The notes under the pieces: generated by a model | What the model was told of the DNA's origin: nothing | Databases searched by the model: none | What the model saw: the letters and a program-made list of their open reading frames with translations, nothing else | In this document: positions 33,477 through 41,468 of the stretch, one piece after another | Layout of the letters: the number at the start of each line of letters is the position of its first letter | Position numbering within the stretch: position 1 is the first letter of the stretch | NCBI RefSeq assembly: GCF_018531495.1 | Contig: NZ_JAHDTI010000027.1 | Coordinates: forward strand, 17,597-81,596 | Direction: 5' to 3' | Length of the DNA: 64,000 nucleotides | Source of the DNA: Nonomuraea sediminis | GTDB lineage: Bacteria; Actinomycetota; Actinomycetes; Streptosporangiales; Streptosporangiaceae | Program-made: the position numbers and the translations under genes

Positions 33477-34076
33477 ATGAGAATGATCGTCACCAAGCGA
33501 CTGCTCGCCGTGGGCGGTGCCGTTGTCGTGCTGTCGGCTACCGGGGCGGTGGCGTACGCGGCCGGGTCCTCCTCCGGGGTGATCACCGCGTGCGTGTCGT
33601 CCGGCGGTAGCGTGCGCGTGGTCTCCGCCTCGACCAAGTGCAAGAAGGGCGAGCGCCGCCTCGACTGGAACCGTGAAGGTCCCCAAGGTCCTCAGGGCGC
33701 CGAGGGCGCGCGTGGTCCCCAAGGCTCCCAGGGCGCCGAGGGCGCGCGTGGTCCGCAGGGCGAGCGCGGCCCTCGCGGCGCGCAGGGTCCTGCCGGGCCC
33801 GCGGGCTCGGGGGGTGGGGGCAAGGTCGTGATGCGCAAGGTCGACTCGACCCTCCAGCCCAACGACGCCAACACCATCAGAGTCAAGTGCGAGTCCGGCG
33901 AGACGGCCACCGGAGGCGGCTTCGGCGCCGCCGTCAACGGGTCGGTCCGCGCCTCCTTCCCCGGCCTGGACAACTCCGACCGCAACGGCGGCCCCTTCCA
34001 GGGCTGGATCGTCTTCGCCGAAAACCCCTCCAAATCCCCCATCCAGGTCGTCGCCTACGCCCTGTGCACCTCCTGA
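33477..34076 (+). CDS. secreted collagen-like Gly-X-Y repeat protein
   Basis: A 199-residue exported protein. From ATG 33477 it has a signal sequence (KRLLAVGGAVVVLSATGAVAYAA). A small Cys-containing domain (ITACVSSGGSVRVVSASTKC) follows. Then about 15 Gly-X-Y triplets (GPQGPQGAEGARGPQG and similar) span roughly residues 65-112, and a C-terminal domain carries CESGETATGGGFGA and a final Cys. Bacterial collagen-like proteins of this build form trimers; the head domains and the short collagen stalk suggest the same. Function in this organism is unknown. A terminator follows the stop. The triplet DNA itself is a short tandem repeat. Confidence 0.88.
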   Translation: MRMIVTKRLLAVGGAVVVLSATGAVAYAAGSSSGVITACVSSGGSVRVVSASTKCKKGERRLDWNREGPQGPQGAEGARGPQGSQGAEGARGPQGERGPRGAQGPAGPAGSGGGGKVVMRKVDSTLQPNDANTIRVKCESGETATGGGFGAAVNGSVRASFPGLDNSDRNGGPFQGWIVFAENPSKSPIQVVAYALCTS

Positions 34077-34079
34077 CCC

Positions 34080-34109
34080 AAGGGCGGGGACCCTCACCTC
34101 CCCGCCCTT
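34080..34109 (+). terminator. terminator of the collagen-like gene
   Basis: AAGGGCGGGGA (34080-34090) pairs with TCCCCGCCCTT (34099-34109) around an 8-nt loop, 3 nt after the stop; TCTC follows the stem. Confidence 0.8.
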
Positions 34110-34292
34110 CTCACCCGGCCGGCCATGAGAGTCGCCGCCCGCCCTTCTCCTATGTCAGGCCGCGTGTGCAGACCTCTCGGGCTTCTCGCATGGCGGCTCG
34201 CGCGAGCCGGCTGCTCACACTTCTCGTACGATCGGCCGTGGATATCGGTCGCCTGCTCTTCTGTACGGCCGGCCGCGGGTATCGGCCGCCCG

Positions 34293-34484
34293 CACTTCTT
34301 GTACGGCAGGCCGTCGCCACCGGCCGCTCGCCGTACTTCGGCTGAGGGCCCGTGACCGGCGCTTCTGGCGAGTCGGTGACAGTGCCCGCCGCAACGCCGC
34401 CCGTCACCCGGATACCGCGCCCACCGCTCCCCGCCGCACGGGGGCGCCGACGTCCGCCATACGTCTCCTCGCCGACCCGGCGCC
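34293..34484. repeat. dispersed ~190-bp repeat, copy 2, preceded by short tandem relatives
   Basis: Same order of motifs as the copies at 33151 and 52244: GTACGGCAGGCC, CGCCGTACTTCGGCT, GTGACCGGCGCT, TGGCGAGTCG, and CTCGCCGACC near the end. Upstream, from about 34150, three or four diverged ~40-bp units each begin with CTTCT and a GTACGGC-like core. The 34110-34700 stretch holds no gene. Confidence 0.7.
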
Positions 34485-34744
34485 CGGGCCGCAGGGCCGT
34501 GGTCGTGACTCCCCGCTGCACCGGGGCGCGGGCTTCGCTATCCCCCTTCCCGCCGACGCGGCGCTGGGGTCGCGGTGTCGCGGTCTTGACCGTGCGCGGC
34601 ACGTTGGCGCCAGGCTTCGCCGTCCCCCTTGGATGGGGTGGCCTGGGGGAAGGGGATTGTTGAGCGAGCGCTTGGTTGGTAGCGTGGGGGGTGGTCGCGC
34701 CTTGCGAAACGGGCATGGCAGACTGTAGGTAGAAAAGAGCTAGC

Positions 34745-34868
34745 GTGCTCCGGGGTCGGTGAAAGTCCGAACCGGCGGTTACAGTCCGCGACCCGGCCGA
34801 TGCCATCGGCCGGTTGACCCGGTGAAATTCCGGGACCGACGGTTAAAGTCCGGATGGGAGGCAGCGCG
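34745..34868 (+). ncRNA. FMN riboswitch (RFN element)
   Basis: Contains the conserved RFN blocks in order: CCGGGGTCGGTGAAAGTCCG, ACCGGCGGTTACAGTCCGCGA, a variable hairpin (GGCCGATGCCATCGGCC), GGTGAAATTCCGGGACCGACGG and TTAAAGTCCGGATGGGAGGCAG. It lies upstream of ribD and should reduce expression of the riboflavin operon when FMN is abundant. A GC-rich hairpin follows immediately and may be the expression platform. Confidence 0.96.
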
Positions 34869-34870
34869 CG

Positions 34871-34897
34871 GGCGTCCGGTGTCCAAAGCCGGGCGCC
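34871..34897 (+). promoter_or_regulatory. hairpin following the FMN riboswitch, candidate expression platform
   Basis: GGCGTCCGG (34871-34879) pairs with CCGGGCGCC (34889-34897) with one G-U pair. It is followed by ATTGTGG rather than a T-run, so it could act as a weak terminator or as part of a fold that hides the AGGAGGT at 34961. Confidence 0.5.
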
Positions 34898-34972
34898 ATT
34901 GTGGTGCATGACGCATCACGTCCCCCCGGGGCCCGCCGTGGCTATGAGCTACTGGCGAGTAGGAGGTCCGGG

Positions 34973-36145
34973 GTGGAGTACCCGACCCAGCCCGGCGACG
35001 ACGTCGCGCACATGCGCCGCGCCGTGGAGCTGGCCGCCCGCGGATGCGGCACCACCAGCCCGAACCCCGTCGTGGGCTGCGTGATCACCGACAAGCAAGG
35101 CGCCCTGGCCGGCGAGGGCTTCCATGCCTACGCCGGGGGTCCGCACGCCGAGATCGTGGCGCTGGCCCAGGCGGGAGAGCGGGCCCGTGGCGGCACCGCG
35201 TACGTGACGCTTGAACCCTGCGACCACACCGGCAGGACGGGCCCGTGCAGCCGCGCGCTTCTCGAGGCCGGTGTGACCCGGGTCGTGGTGGCCGTGGCCG
35301 ACCCCAACCCGGCGGCCGCCGGGGGAGGCGCCCGGCTGCGGGCGCACGGCGTGACCGTGGAGACGGGGCTGCTGGCCGAGGAGGCCGAGCGGGTCAACGT
35401 CGAGTGGCTGACCTACGTCCGCCTCGGAAGACCCCACGTGACCTGGAAGTTCGCCGCCACGCTTGACGGCAGGTCCGCCGCCGAGGACGGCACCAGCAAG
35501 TGGATCACCTCCCCGGAGGCCAGGGCGGACGTCCACCGCCTGCGGGCCGCGTCCGACGCGATCATGGCCGGCATCGGCACGATCCTCGCCGACGACCCCC
35601 ACCTGACCGCCCGCATCCCATCAACCCCCACGGATGCCCCTGAGGGAACGGGTCCGCAGCCAGGAACGGAGTCGCGAGCCGCGCAGCGGGGCGGCGTGCC
35701 CAGGCGGAGGGTTCCGTTGCGGGTGGTGGTGGATTCCGATGGTAGGACGCCGCGGGGGGCGCGGGTGCTTGACGGCGCGGCCCCGACGCTGGTGGTCGTC
35801 GCGGATGACGCCGTCACGGACCTGGAGGCCGACGTCGTACGGCTGCCGCGCCACGACCCGCACGCCGTACTCAAGGAACTGGCCAGGCGCGACGTGGTGA
35901 GCGTGTTCCTGGAGGGCGGCCCCACGCTGGCGGGAGCGTTCCTGGCCGCGGGCCTGGTCGACCGGGTCGTGGCCTACCTGGCCCCGGCACTGCTCGGCGG
36001 CGGCGCAGCGGCGCTCGGCGACGCGGGCGTGCGCACGATCGCGCACCTGCACCGCCTGACTTTTGACGACATCTCACAGATCGGCCCGGACCTGCGGCTG
36101 ACGGCCAGGCCCGCGGCACCCCCAACACCCAGCAGGGAGCAGTGA
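34973..36145 (+). CDS. ribD: bifunctional riboflavin deaminase/reductase
   Basis: Performs the second and third steps of riboflavin synthesis. The N-terminal cytidine deaminase-like domain has SPNPVVGCVI and the zinc ligands in HAE (residues about 58-60) and PCDHTGRTGPC. The C-terminal reductase domain has TWKFAATLDGRSA and VFLEGGPTLAGAF. GTG at 34973 is preferred because a perfect AGGAGGT lies 5 nt upstream; longer frames run into the leader. Between DDPHLTAR and PLRVVVDSDG there is an extra segment of about 30 Pro/Gly/Thr/Arg-rich residues. The stop overlaps ribE. 390 residues. Confidence 0.96.
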   Translation: MEYPTQPGDDVAHMRRAVELAARGCGTTSPNPVVGCVITDKQGALAGEGFHAYAGGPHAEIVALAQAGERARGGTAYVTLEPCDHTGRTGPCSRALLEAGVTRVVVAVADPNPAAAGGGARLRAHGVTVETGLLAEEAERVNVEWLTYVRLGRPHVTWKFAATLDGRSAAEDGTSKWITSPEARADVHRLRAASDAIMAGIGTILADDPHLTARIPSTPTDAPEGTGPQPGTESRAAQRGGVPRRRVPLRVVVDSDGRTPRGARVLDGAAPTLVVVADDAVTDLEADVVRLPRHDPHAVLKELARRDVVSVFLEGGPTLAGAFLAAGLVDRVVAYLAPALLGGGAAALGDAGVRTIAHLHRLTFDDISQIGPDLRLTARPAAPPTPSREQ

Positions 36146-36735
36146 TGTTCACGGGAATCATCGAGGAACGCGGCGAGGTGGTCTCCATCGAGCCCAAAGG
36201 CGGCGCGGCGCTCCTGAGACTGAGAGGCCCGATCGTCACCGAGGACGCCAAGCACGGCGACTCGATCGCGGTCAACGGCGTCTGTCTCACCGTGGTCGAG
36301 GTGGACGGCGACGTGTTCACCGTCGACGTCATCAAGGAGAGCCTCGACCGCAGCTCCCTGGGCGACCTCGAGGAGGGCTCGCGGGTCAACCTGGAGCGCT
36401 CGGTCAGGGTGAACCAGCGCCTGGACGGTCACATCGTCCAGGGCCACGTGGACGGCACCGCCGTACTGCTGTCCAGGGACCCGGGCGAGAACTGGGACGA
36501 CCTCCGCTTCTCCCTGAGCCCCGAGCTGAGCAGGTACGTGGCGGAGAAGGGATCGATCGCGATCGACGGAATCAGTCTCACGGTGACGACGGTTGACGAT
36601 GAAAGCTTCGGCGTGAGCCTCATCCCCACCACGCTGAAGCTGACCACGATGGCCGAACGCCGGGTCGGCGACCGGGTGAACATCGAGGTAGACGTGATCG
36701 CGAAGTATGTCGAGAGACTGGTGGTACAGGCATGA
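36145..36735 (+). CDS. ribE: riboflavin synthase alpha subunit
   Basis: Converts two lumazine molecules to riboflavin. The canonical start MFTGIIEERGEV fixes the ATG at 36145, which overlaps the ribD stop (TGATG). Two lumazine-binding repeats are visible, each with VNG(V/I)-type segments: DSIAVNGVCLTVV in the first and GSIAIDGISLTVT in the second, plus the DGHIVQGHVDG linker. 196 residues, normal length. The naming ribE versus ribC differs between species. The stop overlaps the next gene (ATGA). Confidence 0.96.
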   Translation: MFTGIIEERGEVVSIEPKGGAALLRLRGPIVTEDAKHGDSIAVNGVCLTVVEVDGDVFTVDVIKESLDRSSLGDLEEGSRVNLERSVRVNQRLDGHIVQGHVDGTAVLLSRDPGENWDDLRFSLSPELSRYVAEKGSIAIDGISLTVTTVDDESFGVSLIPTTLKLTTMAERRVGDRVNIEVDVIAKYVERLVVQA

Positions 36736-37382
36736 ACTGGGCAGAGGCCGGATTCAACGTCTTCGGCGTGCATGTGCTCTGGACCGACCTGGTGGGGAGC
36801 ATCGCCGCCCTGATCCCGGTGGTGCTGGCCATGCGCAAGTCGATCTGGAACTGGCCGATCCAGTTCATCGCCGCCGTGCTCCTGATGTTGGCGTATGCCA
36901 CGATCCCGGCCACGGGCAGCGTGCTGAAGAACGCGATGATGGCGCTCCTGGCGGTCTACGGCTTCTGGAAGTGGCAGCGCGGCATCCGCGACGAGGGCGG
37001 GCTGGTCGTCCGCCGGGGGACCACCCGCGAGCGGCTCGGAATGCTGGCCGCCATCGTCGCGGGCACCGCTGTCTTCTGGGTCTTGTTCTACGTGACGGGC
37101 TGGTCGTGGGGCGAGTACTCGCAGCCTCCTGAGAAGTACTTCCTGATCGCGGCCGACGCCTACATCTTCGTCGGCGGCGCGGTGGCGACCTGGGCGATGA
37201 GCAAGGCGCTGGTGGAGTTCTGGATCATCTGGATCCTCGTGGACCTGGTCGGCGTGCCGGTCGCGTTCCGCGGCGGCATCTACTTCAACGGCTCGGTCTA
37301 CGTCGTCTTCTTCGTCCTGGCACTGGTCGGCTTCGCCAACTGGCTCAAGCAGTCCCGACGTCCGGAGGTGGTCCATGTTTGA
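36732..37382 (+). CDS. ribM: riboflavin transporter of the PnuC family (RibM/PnuX type)
   Basis: Polytopic membrane protein of 216 residues with about seven hydrophobic segments and the PnuC-family WNWPIQ motif near residue 40 and WIIWILVDLVGVPVAF near residue 170. PnuC proteins usually carry nicotinamide riboside, but in actinobacterial rib operons the corresponding proteins (PnuX, RibM) have been shown to take up riboflavin, and this gene lies between riboflavin synthase and ribBA under an FMN riboswitch. Start ATG at 36732 overlaps the ribE stop; its own stop overlaps ribBA by 8 nt. Confidence 0.88.
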   Translation: MNWAEAGFNVFGVHVLWTDLVGSIAALIPVVLAMRKSIWNWPIQFIAAVLLMLAYATIPATGSVLKNAMMALLAVYGFWKWQRGIRDEGGLVVRRGTTRERLGMLAAIVAGTAVFWVLFYVTGWSWGEYSQPPEKYFLIAADAYIFVGGAVATWAMSKALVEFWIIWILVDLVGVPVAFRGGIYFNGSVYVVFFVLALVGFANWLKQSRRPEVVHV

Positions 37383-38580
37383 CCCCATCGAGCGGGCCGT
37401 AAGCGACATCAAGAACGGCAAGCCTGTCGTGGTCGTCGACGACGAGAACAGGGAGAACGAGGGCGACATCATCTTCGCCGCCTCGAAGGCGACCCCCGAG
37501 CTGCTCACGTTCACGATCAGGTACACCAGCGGCGTGATCTGCGTGCCCATGGAGGGCAAGGAGCTCGACCGCCTGGGCCTGCCGCTCATGGTCACCCAGA
37601 ACCGCGAGCGCATGCGCACCGCCTACACGATCAGCGTCGACGCCCGCGACGGCGTCACCACGGGCATCTCGGCCGCCGACCGGGCCAAGACCATCCGCGC
37701 GCTGGCCGACTCCGCCACCGAGCCCAACGAGCTGGTACGGCCGGGCCACATCTTCCCGCTGCGCTACCACGAGGGAGGTGTCCTCGCACGGCGCGGCCAC
37801 ACCGAGGCGGCGGTGGACCTGGCCCGCCTGGCCGGGCTCACCCCGGCGGGCGTGCTGGCCGAGGTGGTCAACGAGGACGGCTCGATGGCCCGCCTGCCGC
37901 AGCTGCGCGACTTCGCCGACGAGCACGGCCTGGCCCTGATCTCGATCGAGCAGCTGGTCGAGCACCGCCGCAGGACGGAGTCCATGGTCACCCGCGTGGC
38001 CGAGACCCGCGTGCCCAACGCCCACGGCCAGTGGCGCGCCTACGGGTTCGCCAGCGCGCTGGACGGCGGCGAGCACATCGCGCTGGTGCTCGGCGACATC
38101 GGCGACGGCGAGGGCGTGCTGGTGCGCGCCCACTCCGAGTGCCTGACGGGAGACGTGTTCGGCTCGCTGCGCTGCGACTGCGGCGTCCAGCTGGACAACG
38201 CGATGGCCGCCATCGCGGAGGAGGGCCGCGGCGTGGTGGTCTACCTGCGCGGCCACGAGGGCAGAGGCATCGGCCTGCTGGCCAAGCTGAAGGCCTACAG
38301 CCTGCAGGACAACGGCCACGACACCGTCGACGCCAACCTGGAGCTGGGCCTGCCGGTGGACGCCCGCGAGTTCTCCAACGCCGCCCAGATGCTGGCAGAC
38401 CTGGGCGTGAAGTCGGTGCGGGTGCTCACCAACAACCCGGCCAAGCTGCGCGGCATGGACGGCTACGGCATCAAGGTGCTCGGCCGCGAGCCCATGCCCG
38501 TCGCCGTCAACCCCCACAACGAGCGGTATCTGCAGGCCAAGCGGGACCGGCTCGGTCACCACATCTCGGAGGCGTCATGA
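37375..38580 (+). CDS. ribBA: bifunctional DHBP synthase/GTP cyclohydrolase II
   Basis: Provides both precursors of riboflavin. The N-terminal RibB domain (about 1-200) shows VVVDDENRENEGDIIFAA and GGVLARRGHTEAAVDLARLAG. The C-terminal RibA domain shows the zinc site HSECLTGDVFGSLRCDCG and the YLRGHEGRGIGL loop, then VRVLTNNPAKL. At 401 residues it is full length with both active sites apparently intact. The start overlaps ribM by 8 nt and the stop overlaps ribH by ATGA, so the operon is tightly coupled. Confidence 0.97.
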   Translation: MFDPIERAVSDIKNGKPVVVVDDENRENEGDIIFAASKATPELLTFTIRYTSGVICVPMEGKELDRLGLPLMVTQNRERMRTAYTISVDARDGVTTGISAADRAKTIRALADSATEPNELVRPGHIFPLRYHEGGVLARRGHTEAAVDLARLAGLTPAGVLAEVVNEDGSMARLPQLRDFADEHGLALISIEQLVEHRRRTESMVTRVAETRVPNAHGQWRAYGFASALDGGEHIALVLGDIGDGEGVLVRAHSECLTGDVFGSLRCDCGVQLDNAMAAIAEEGRGVVVYLRGHEGRGIGLLAKLKAYSLQDNGHDTVDANLELGLPVDAREFSNAAQMLADLGVKSVRVLTNNPAKLRGMDGYGIKVLGREPMPVAVNPHNERYLQAKRDRLGHHISEAS

Positions 38581-39044
38581 GCGGAGAGGGCCGGCCGGTC
38601 GCCGCGCCCCTGGAGGGCGCGGGTCTCACGGTCGGGATCGTGGCGGCCAGCTGGCACGCCAAGATCACCGACCAGCTGACGGCGCGAGCCGTACAGGCCT
38701 GCGACGACAGCGGGGCGGCGGCGACCGTGGTCAGGGTCGCCGGGTCGCTGGAGATCCCGGTGGTGGCGCAGGCGCTGGCCCGCAGATGCGACGCGGTCGT
38801 GGCGCTCGGCGCGGTCATCCGCGGCGAGACCGCCCACTTCGACTACGTCTGCGACTCGGTGACATCGGGGCTGACCAGGATCTCGCTGGACGAGGAGACC
38901 CCGGTCGGCAACGGCGTGCTCACCTGCGACACGCTGGATCAGGCGCTTGACCGCTCGGGATTGCCGGGCAGCAAGGAGGACAAGGGCTACGAGTCCGCCG
39001 TGGCGGCGATGGAGACGGCGCTGCTGCTCAGGAGCCTGCGATAG
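38577..39044 (+). CDS. ribH: 6,7-dimethyl-8-ribityllumazine synthase
   Basis: Condenses DHBP with the ribityl pyrimidine to lumazine, the substrate of riboflavin synthase; usually an icosahedral 60-mer. The 155-residue protein has the signature VALGAVIRGETAHFDYVCDS with the catalytic histidine, SWH after the first strand for substrate binding, and PVGNGVLTCDTLDQAL. ATG at 38577 overlaps the ribBA stop. It is the last biosynthetic gene of the operon; a probable new promoter lies over its stop codon. Confidence 0.97.
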   Translation: MSGEGRPVAAPLEGAGLTVGIVAASWHAKITDQLTARAVQACDDSGAAATVVRVAGSLEIPVVAQALARRCDAVVALGAVIRGETAHFDYVCDSVTSGLTRISLDEETPVGNGVLTCDTLDQALDRSGLPGSKEDKGYESAVAAMETALLLRSLR

Positions 39045-39047
39045 GTT
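39042..39047 (+). promoter_or_regulatory. probable -10 element of the PH-domain gene
   Basis: TAGGTT overlaps the ribH stop and ends 8 nt before the GTG at 39056. Confidence 0.4.
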
Positions 39048-39055
39048 GATTGATC

Positions 39056-39499
39056 GTGTCTGTGAGCCCTCCCGACCTGCCCGTCACCTGGCGACCGAGC
39101 CGGGGCAGGATCGTCCCGTACGGCTTCGCCGCCGTCATCGTGATCGGCGCGATCGTCATGGCGATCTTGATCGACGAGCCGTTCCGCCTGCCCGACCGGG
39201 TGGGGCTGGTGGTGTTCGGGCTGCTGGTGGCCTTCGTCCTGCACCTGCTTGGGCGGGTGCGGGTCGAGGCCGACGCGGAGGGCATCACGGTGGTCAACGC
39301 CCTGCGCACCCACCGCTACACGTGGCCCGAGGTGATCGACGTGACGCTCATCGAGGGCGAGCCGTGGCCGAAGATCGACTTCTCGGACGGCAGGACGATC
39401 GGCGCCATGGGTATCCAGGGCTCGGAGAAGGCACGTGCCAGGAAGGCCACGGCCGAACTGGCGGCTTTGATCCATGCCCGGGGTGAATTTCACGCGTAG
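39056..39499 (+). CDS. membrane-associated PH-domain protein
   Basis: A 147-residue protein. The N-terminal third contains two closely spaced hydrophobic segments (PYGFAAVIVIGAIVMAILI and VGLVVFGLLVAFVLHLL). A small bacterial PH-like domain follows, with VEADAEGITVVNALRTHRYTW and the aromatic/acidic strand WPKIDFSDG. Such genes are common directly behind ribH in actinobacteria, though no link to flavins is known to me. GTG at 39056 is preferred over TTG at 39050 because of the upstream TAGGTT at leaderless spacing. Confidence 0.82.
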   Translation: MSVSPPDLPVTWRPSRGRIVPYGFAAVIVIGAIVMAILIDEPFRLPDRVGLVVFGLLVAFVLHLLGRVRVEADAEGITVVNALRTHRYTWPEVIDVTLIEGEPWPKIDFSDGRTIGAMGIQGSEKARARKATAELAALIHARGEFHA

Positions 39500-39502
39500 C
39501 CT
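39497..39502 (+). promoter_or_regulatory. probable -10 element of the Cox-type maturation operon
   Basis: TAGCCT ends 6 nt before the GTG at 39509, overlapping the end of the PH-domain gene. No Shine-Dalgarno is seen. Confidence 0.45.
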
Positions 39503-39508
39503 GAAAGC

Positions 39509-40399
39509 GTGCTGCGGCGGACATTCAAGGCAACGGACATCGAGTCCCCGGAGAAGCTGATCGAGCTGCTCGACCGGCACGCCTACCTTGCCGATCCGGG
39601 GCTGGCCACGGCCGCGTTCCTGGCGATGCGCATGGGCAGGCCGCTGTTCCTGGAGGGCGAGGCGGGCGTCGGCAAGACCGAGCTGGCCAAGACGCTGGCC
39701 GAGCTGCTCGAGGCGCCGCTGATCCGGTTGCAGTGCTACGAGGGGCTCGACGCCGCCCAGGCGCTCTACGACTGGGACTTCGCCCGTCAGCTGCTCCACC
39801 TCAAGGCCGCCGAGGCCGCCGGCATCACCGACGTGAACAGGCTGGAAGGCGAGATCTACGACCGGCGCTTCCTCATCGCCCGCCCGCTGCTGAAGGCGAT
39901 CGAGACCCAGCCGAGCGTGCTGCTGGTGGATGAGATCGACCGGGCCGACGACGAGTTCGAGGCGTTCCTGCTCGAGGTGCTGTCGGACTTCACGATCTCC
40001 ATCCCCGAGCTCGGCACCGTCAAGGCCGCCGAGCCGCCCGTGGTCGTGGTCACCTCCAACCGGACCCGCGAGGTGCACGACGCGCTCAAGCGCCGCTGCC
40101 TGTACCACTGGCTCGAGCATCCCGAATTCGACCGCGAGGTGGCGATCCTGCTGCGCCGCCTGCCGTCCTGCACCGAGACGCTGGCCAGGCAGGTCGCCAG
40201 GGCCGCGGAGCGGCTGCGCCAGGCCGACCTGGTCAAGCCGCCCGGCGTGGCAGAGACGCTGGACTGGACCGAGGCGCTGCTCACGCTGGGCGCCACCGAG
40301 CTCGACCCGGACAAGGCCGCCGCCACGCTGGGCGCCGCGCTGAAGTACCGCGAGGACGTGCAGAACGTCCTGGGCAACGGGCTGCTCCCGCATGGATGA
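39509..40399 (+). CDS. MoxR-family AAA ATPase, CoxD type
   Basis: AAA+ ATPase of 296 residues. Walker A GEAGVGKTE, Walker B LLVDEIDRADDEFEAFLLEV, sensor-1 VVVTSNRTREVHDAL and an arginine-rich C-terminal part are present. Genes like this, next to a VWA protein, are the CoxD/CoxE pair that matures the copper-molybdenum site of CO dehydrogenase or acts on related molybdenum hydroxylases. The GTG at 39509 has TAGCCT 6 nt upstream. The stop overlaps the VWA gene by 8 nt. Function in this organism is inferred from the neighbours. Confidence 0.88.
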   Translation: MLRRTFKATDIESPEKLIELLDRHAYLADPGLATAAFLAMRMGRPLFLEGEAGVGKTELAKTLAELLEAPLIRLQCYEGLDAAQALYDWDFARQLLHLKAAEAAGITDVNRLEGEIYDRRFLIARPLLKAIETQPSVLLVDEIDRADDEFEAFLLEVLSDFTISIPELGTVKAAEPPVVVVTSNRTREVHDALKRRCLYHWLEHPEFDREVAILLRRLPSCTETLARQVARAAERLRQADLVKPPGVAETLDWTEALLTLGATELDPDKAAATLGAALKYREDVQNVLGNGLLPHG

Positions 40400-41468
40400 G
40401 CTGGCCGCGACGATGACAGGGTTCGCCAGGACGTTGCGGGCCGCCGGGGTCGGAGCCGACCACGAGCGCACCCAGAACCTGCTGCGCGCGCTCGACCACC
40501 TCGACGTCACCGACCGCGCCGAGGTCTACTGGGCCGGGCGGCTCACGCTCTGCGCCACACCCGACGACCTGCCGCGCTACGACCGCTGCTTCGCCGCCTA
40601 CTTCGGCGGGGTCAGGGGACGCGAGAGCCGTACCGCCATGACGACCGTCACCCGCCACACCACGACGCTGGACGTCGAAGGCGACGGCGAGCAGGGGGAG
40701 GGCGAGCCGATCCAGGCCGTGGCCAGCAGGCGCGAGGTGCTGCGGCACCGGGACGTGGCGCGGCTGACCGAGGACGAGCGGGCCGAGGTGCACCGGATGC
40801 TGTCCCTGCTGGAGGCGGGACGGGCACAGCGGCGCTCGCGGCGCTACCAGAGCGCCCACCGGGGCGTGCTGGACCAGCGGCGCACCATCCGCGAGGCGTT
40901 GCGCAGGGGCGAGGTGGCGCGGCTGCGGCGCAAGGCGCACACCACCAGGCCGCGCAAGGTGGAGCTGCTCGTCGACATCAGCGGGTCGATGGCCCCCTAC
41001 AGCGAGACGCTGCTGCGTTTCGCCCACGCCCTGGTCAGGAGCGAGCCGCGGGCCACCCGCGTCTACTCGGTCGGCACCCGGCTCACCGCCATCACCGCCG
41101 AGCTGCGCCACCGCGACCCCGGCACCGCGCTCAACGAGGTGTCCAGGGCGATCCCCGACTGGAGCGGCGGCACCCGGCTGGGCGAGGAGCTGCGCGAGTA
41201 CCTGACGCGTAACGCCGCCCGCGGCGCCATCGTGGTGATCGCCTCCGACGGGTGGGAACGCGGGGACCCGGCGCTGCTGGGGGAGCAGATGGCCCGGCTG
41301 GCCAGGCAGGCGCACCGGGTGATCTGGGTGAACCCGCACAAGGGGTATGAGGACTACCAGCCGCTGACCGGCGGCATGCGGGCCGCCCTGCCGTACCTCG
41401 ACGACCTGGTCGCCGGGCACAGCCTGGCCGCCTACGAGGAACTCAGCGAAAGGCTCGCCGATGCGTGA
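40392..41468 (+). CDS. VWA-domain protein, CoxE type
   Basis: A 358-residue protein with an N-terminal helical region typical of CoxE/YehP-like proteins and a C-terminal von Willebrand factor A domain. The MIDAS motif is visible in VELLVDISGSMAPYSE (DxSxS). Further MIDAS residues probably lie in SGGTRLGEELREYL and IASDGWERGDP. VWA partners of MoxR ATPases act as adaptors in metal-centre insertion. The start overlaps the ATPase gene and the stop overlaps the XdhC gene, each by 8 nt, which indicates one operon and stoichiometric synthesis. Confidence 0.88.
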   Translation: MDELAATMTGFARTLRAAGVGADHERTQNLLRALDHLDVTDRAEVYWAGRLTLCATPDDLPRYDRCFAAYFGGVRGRESRTAMTTVTRHTTTLDVEGDGEQGEGEPIQAVASRREVLRHRDVARLTEDERAEVHRMLSLLEAGRAQRRSRRYQSAHRGVLDQRRTIREALRRGEVARLRRKAHTTRPRKVELLVDISGSMAPYSETLLRFAHALVRSEPRATRVYSVGTRLTAITAELRHRDPGTALNEVSRAIPDWSGGTRLGEELREYLTRNAARGAIVVIASDGWERGDPALLGEQMARLARQAHRVIWVNPHKGYEDYQPLTGGMRAALPYLDDLVAGHSLAAYEELSERLADA

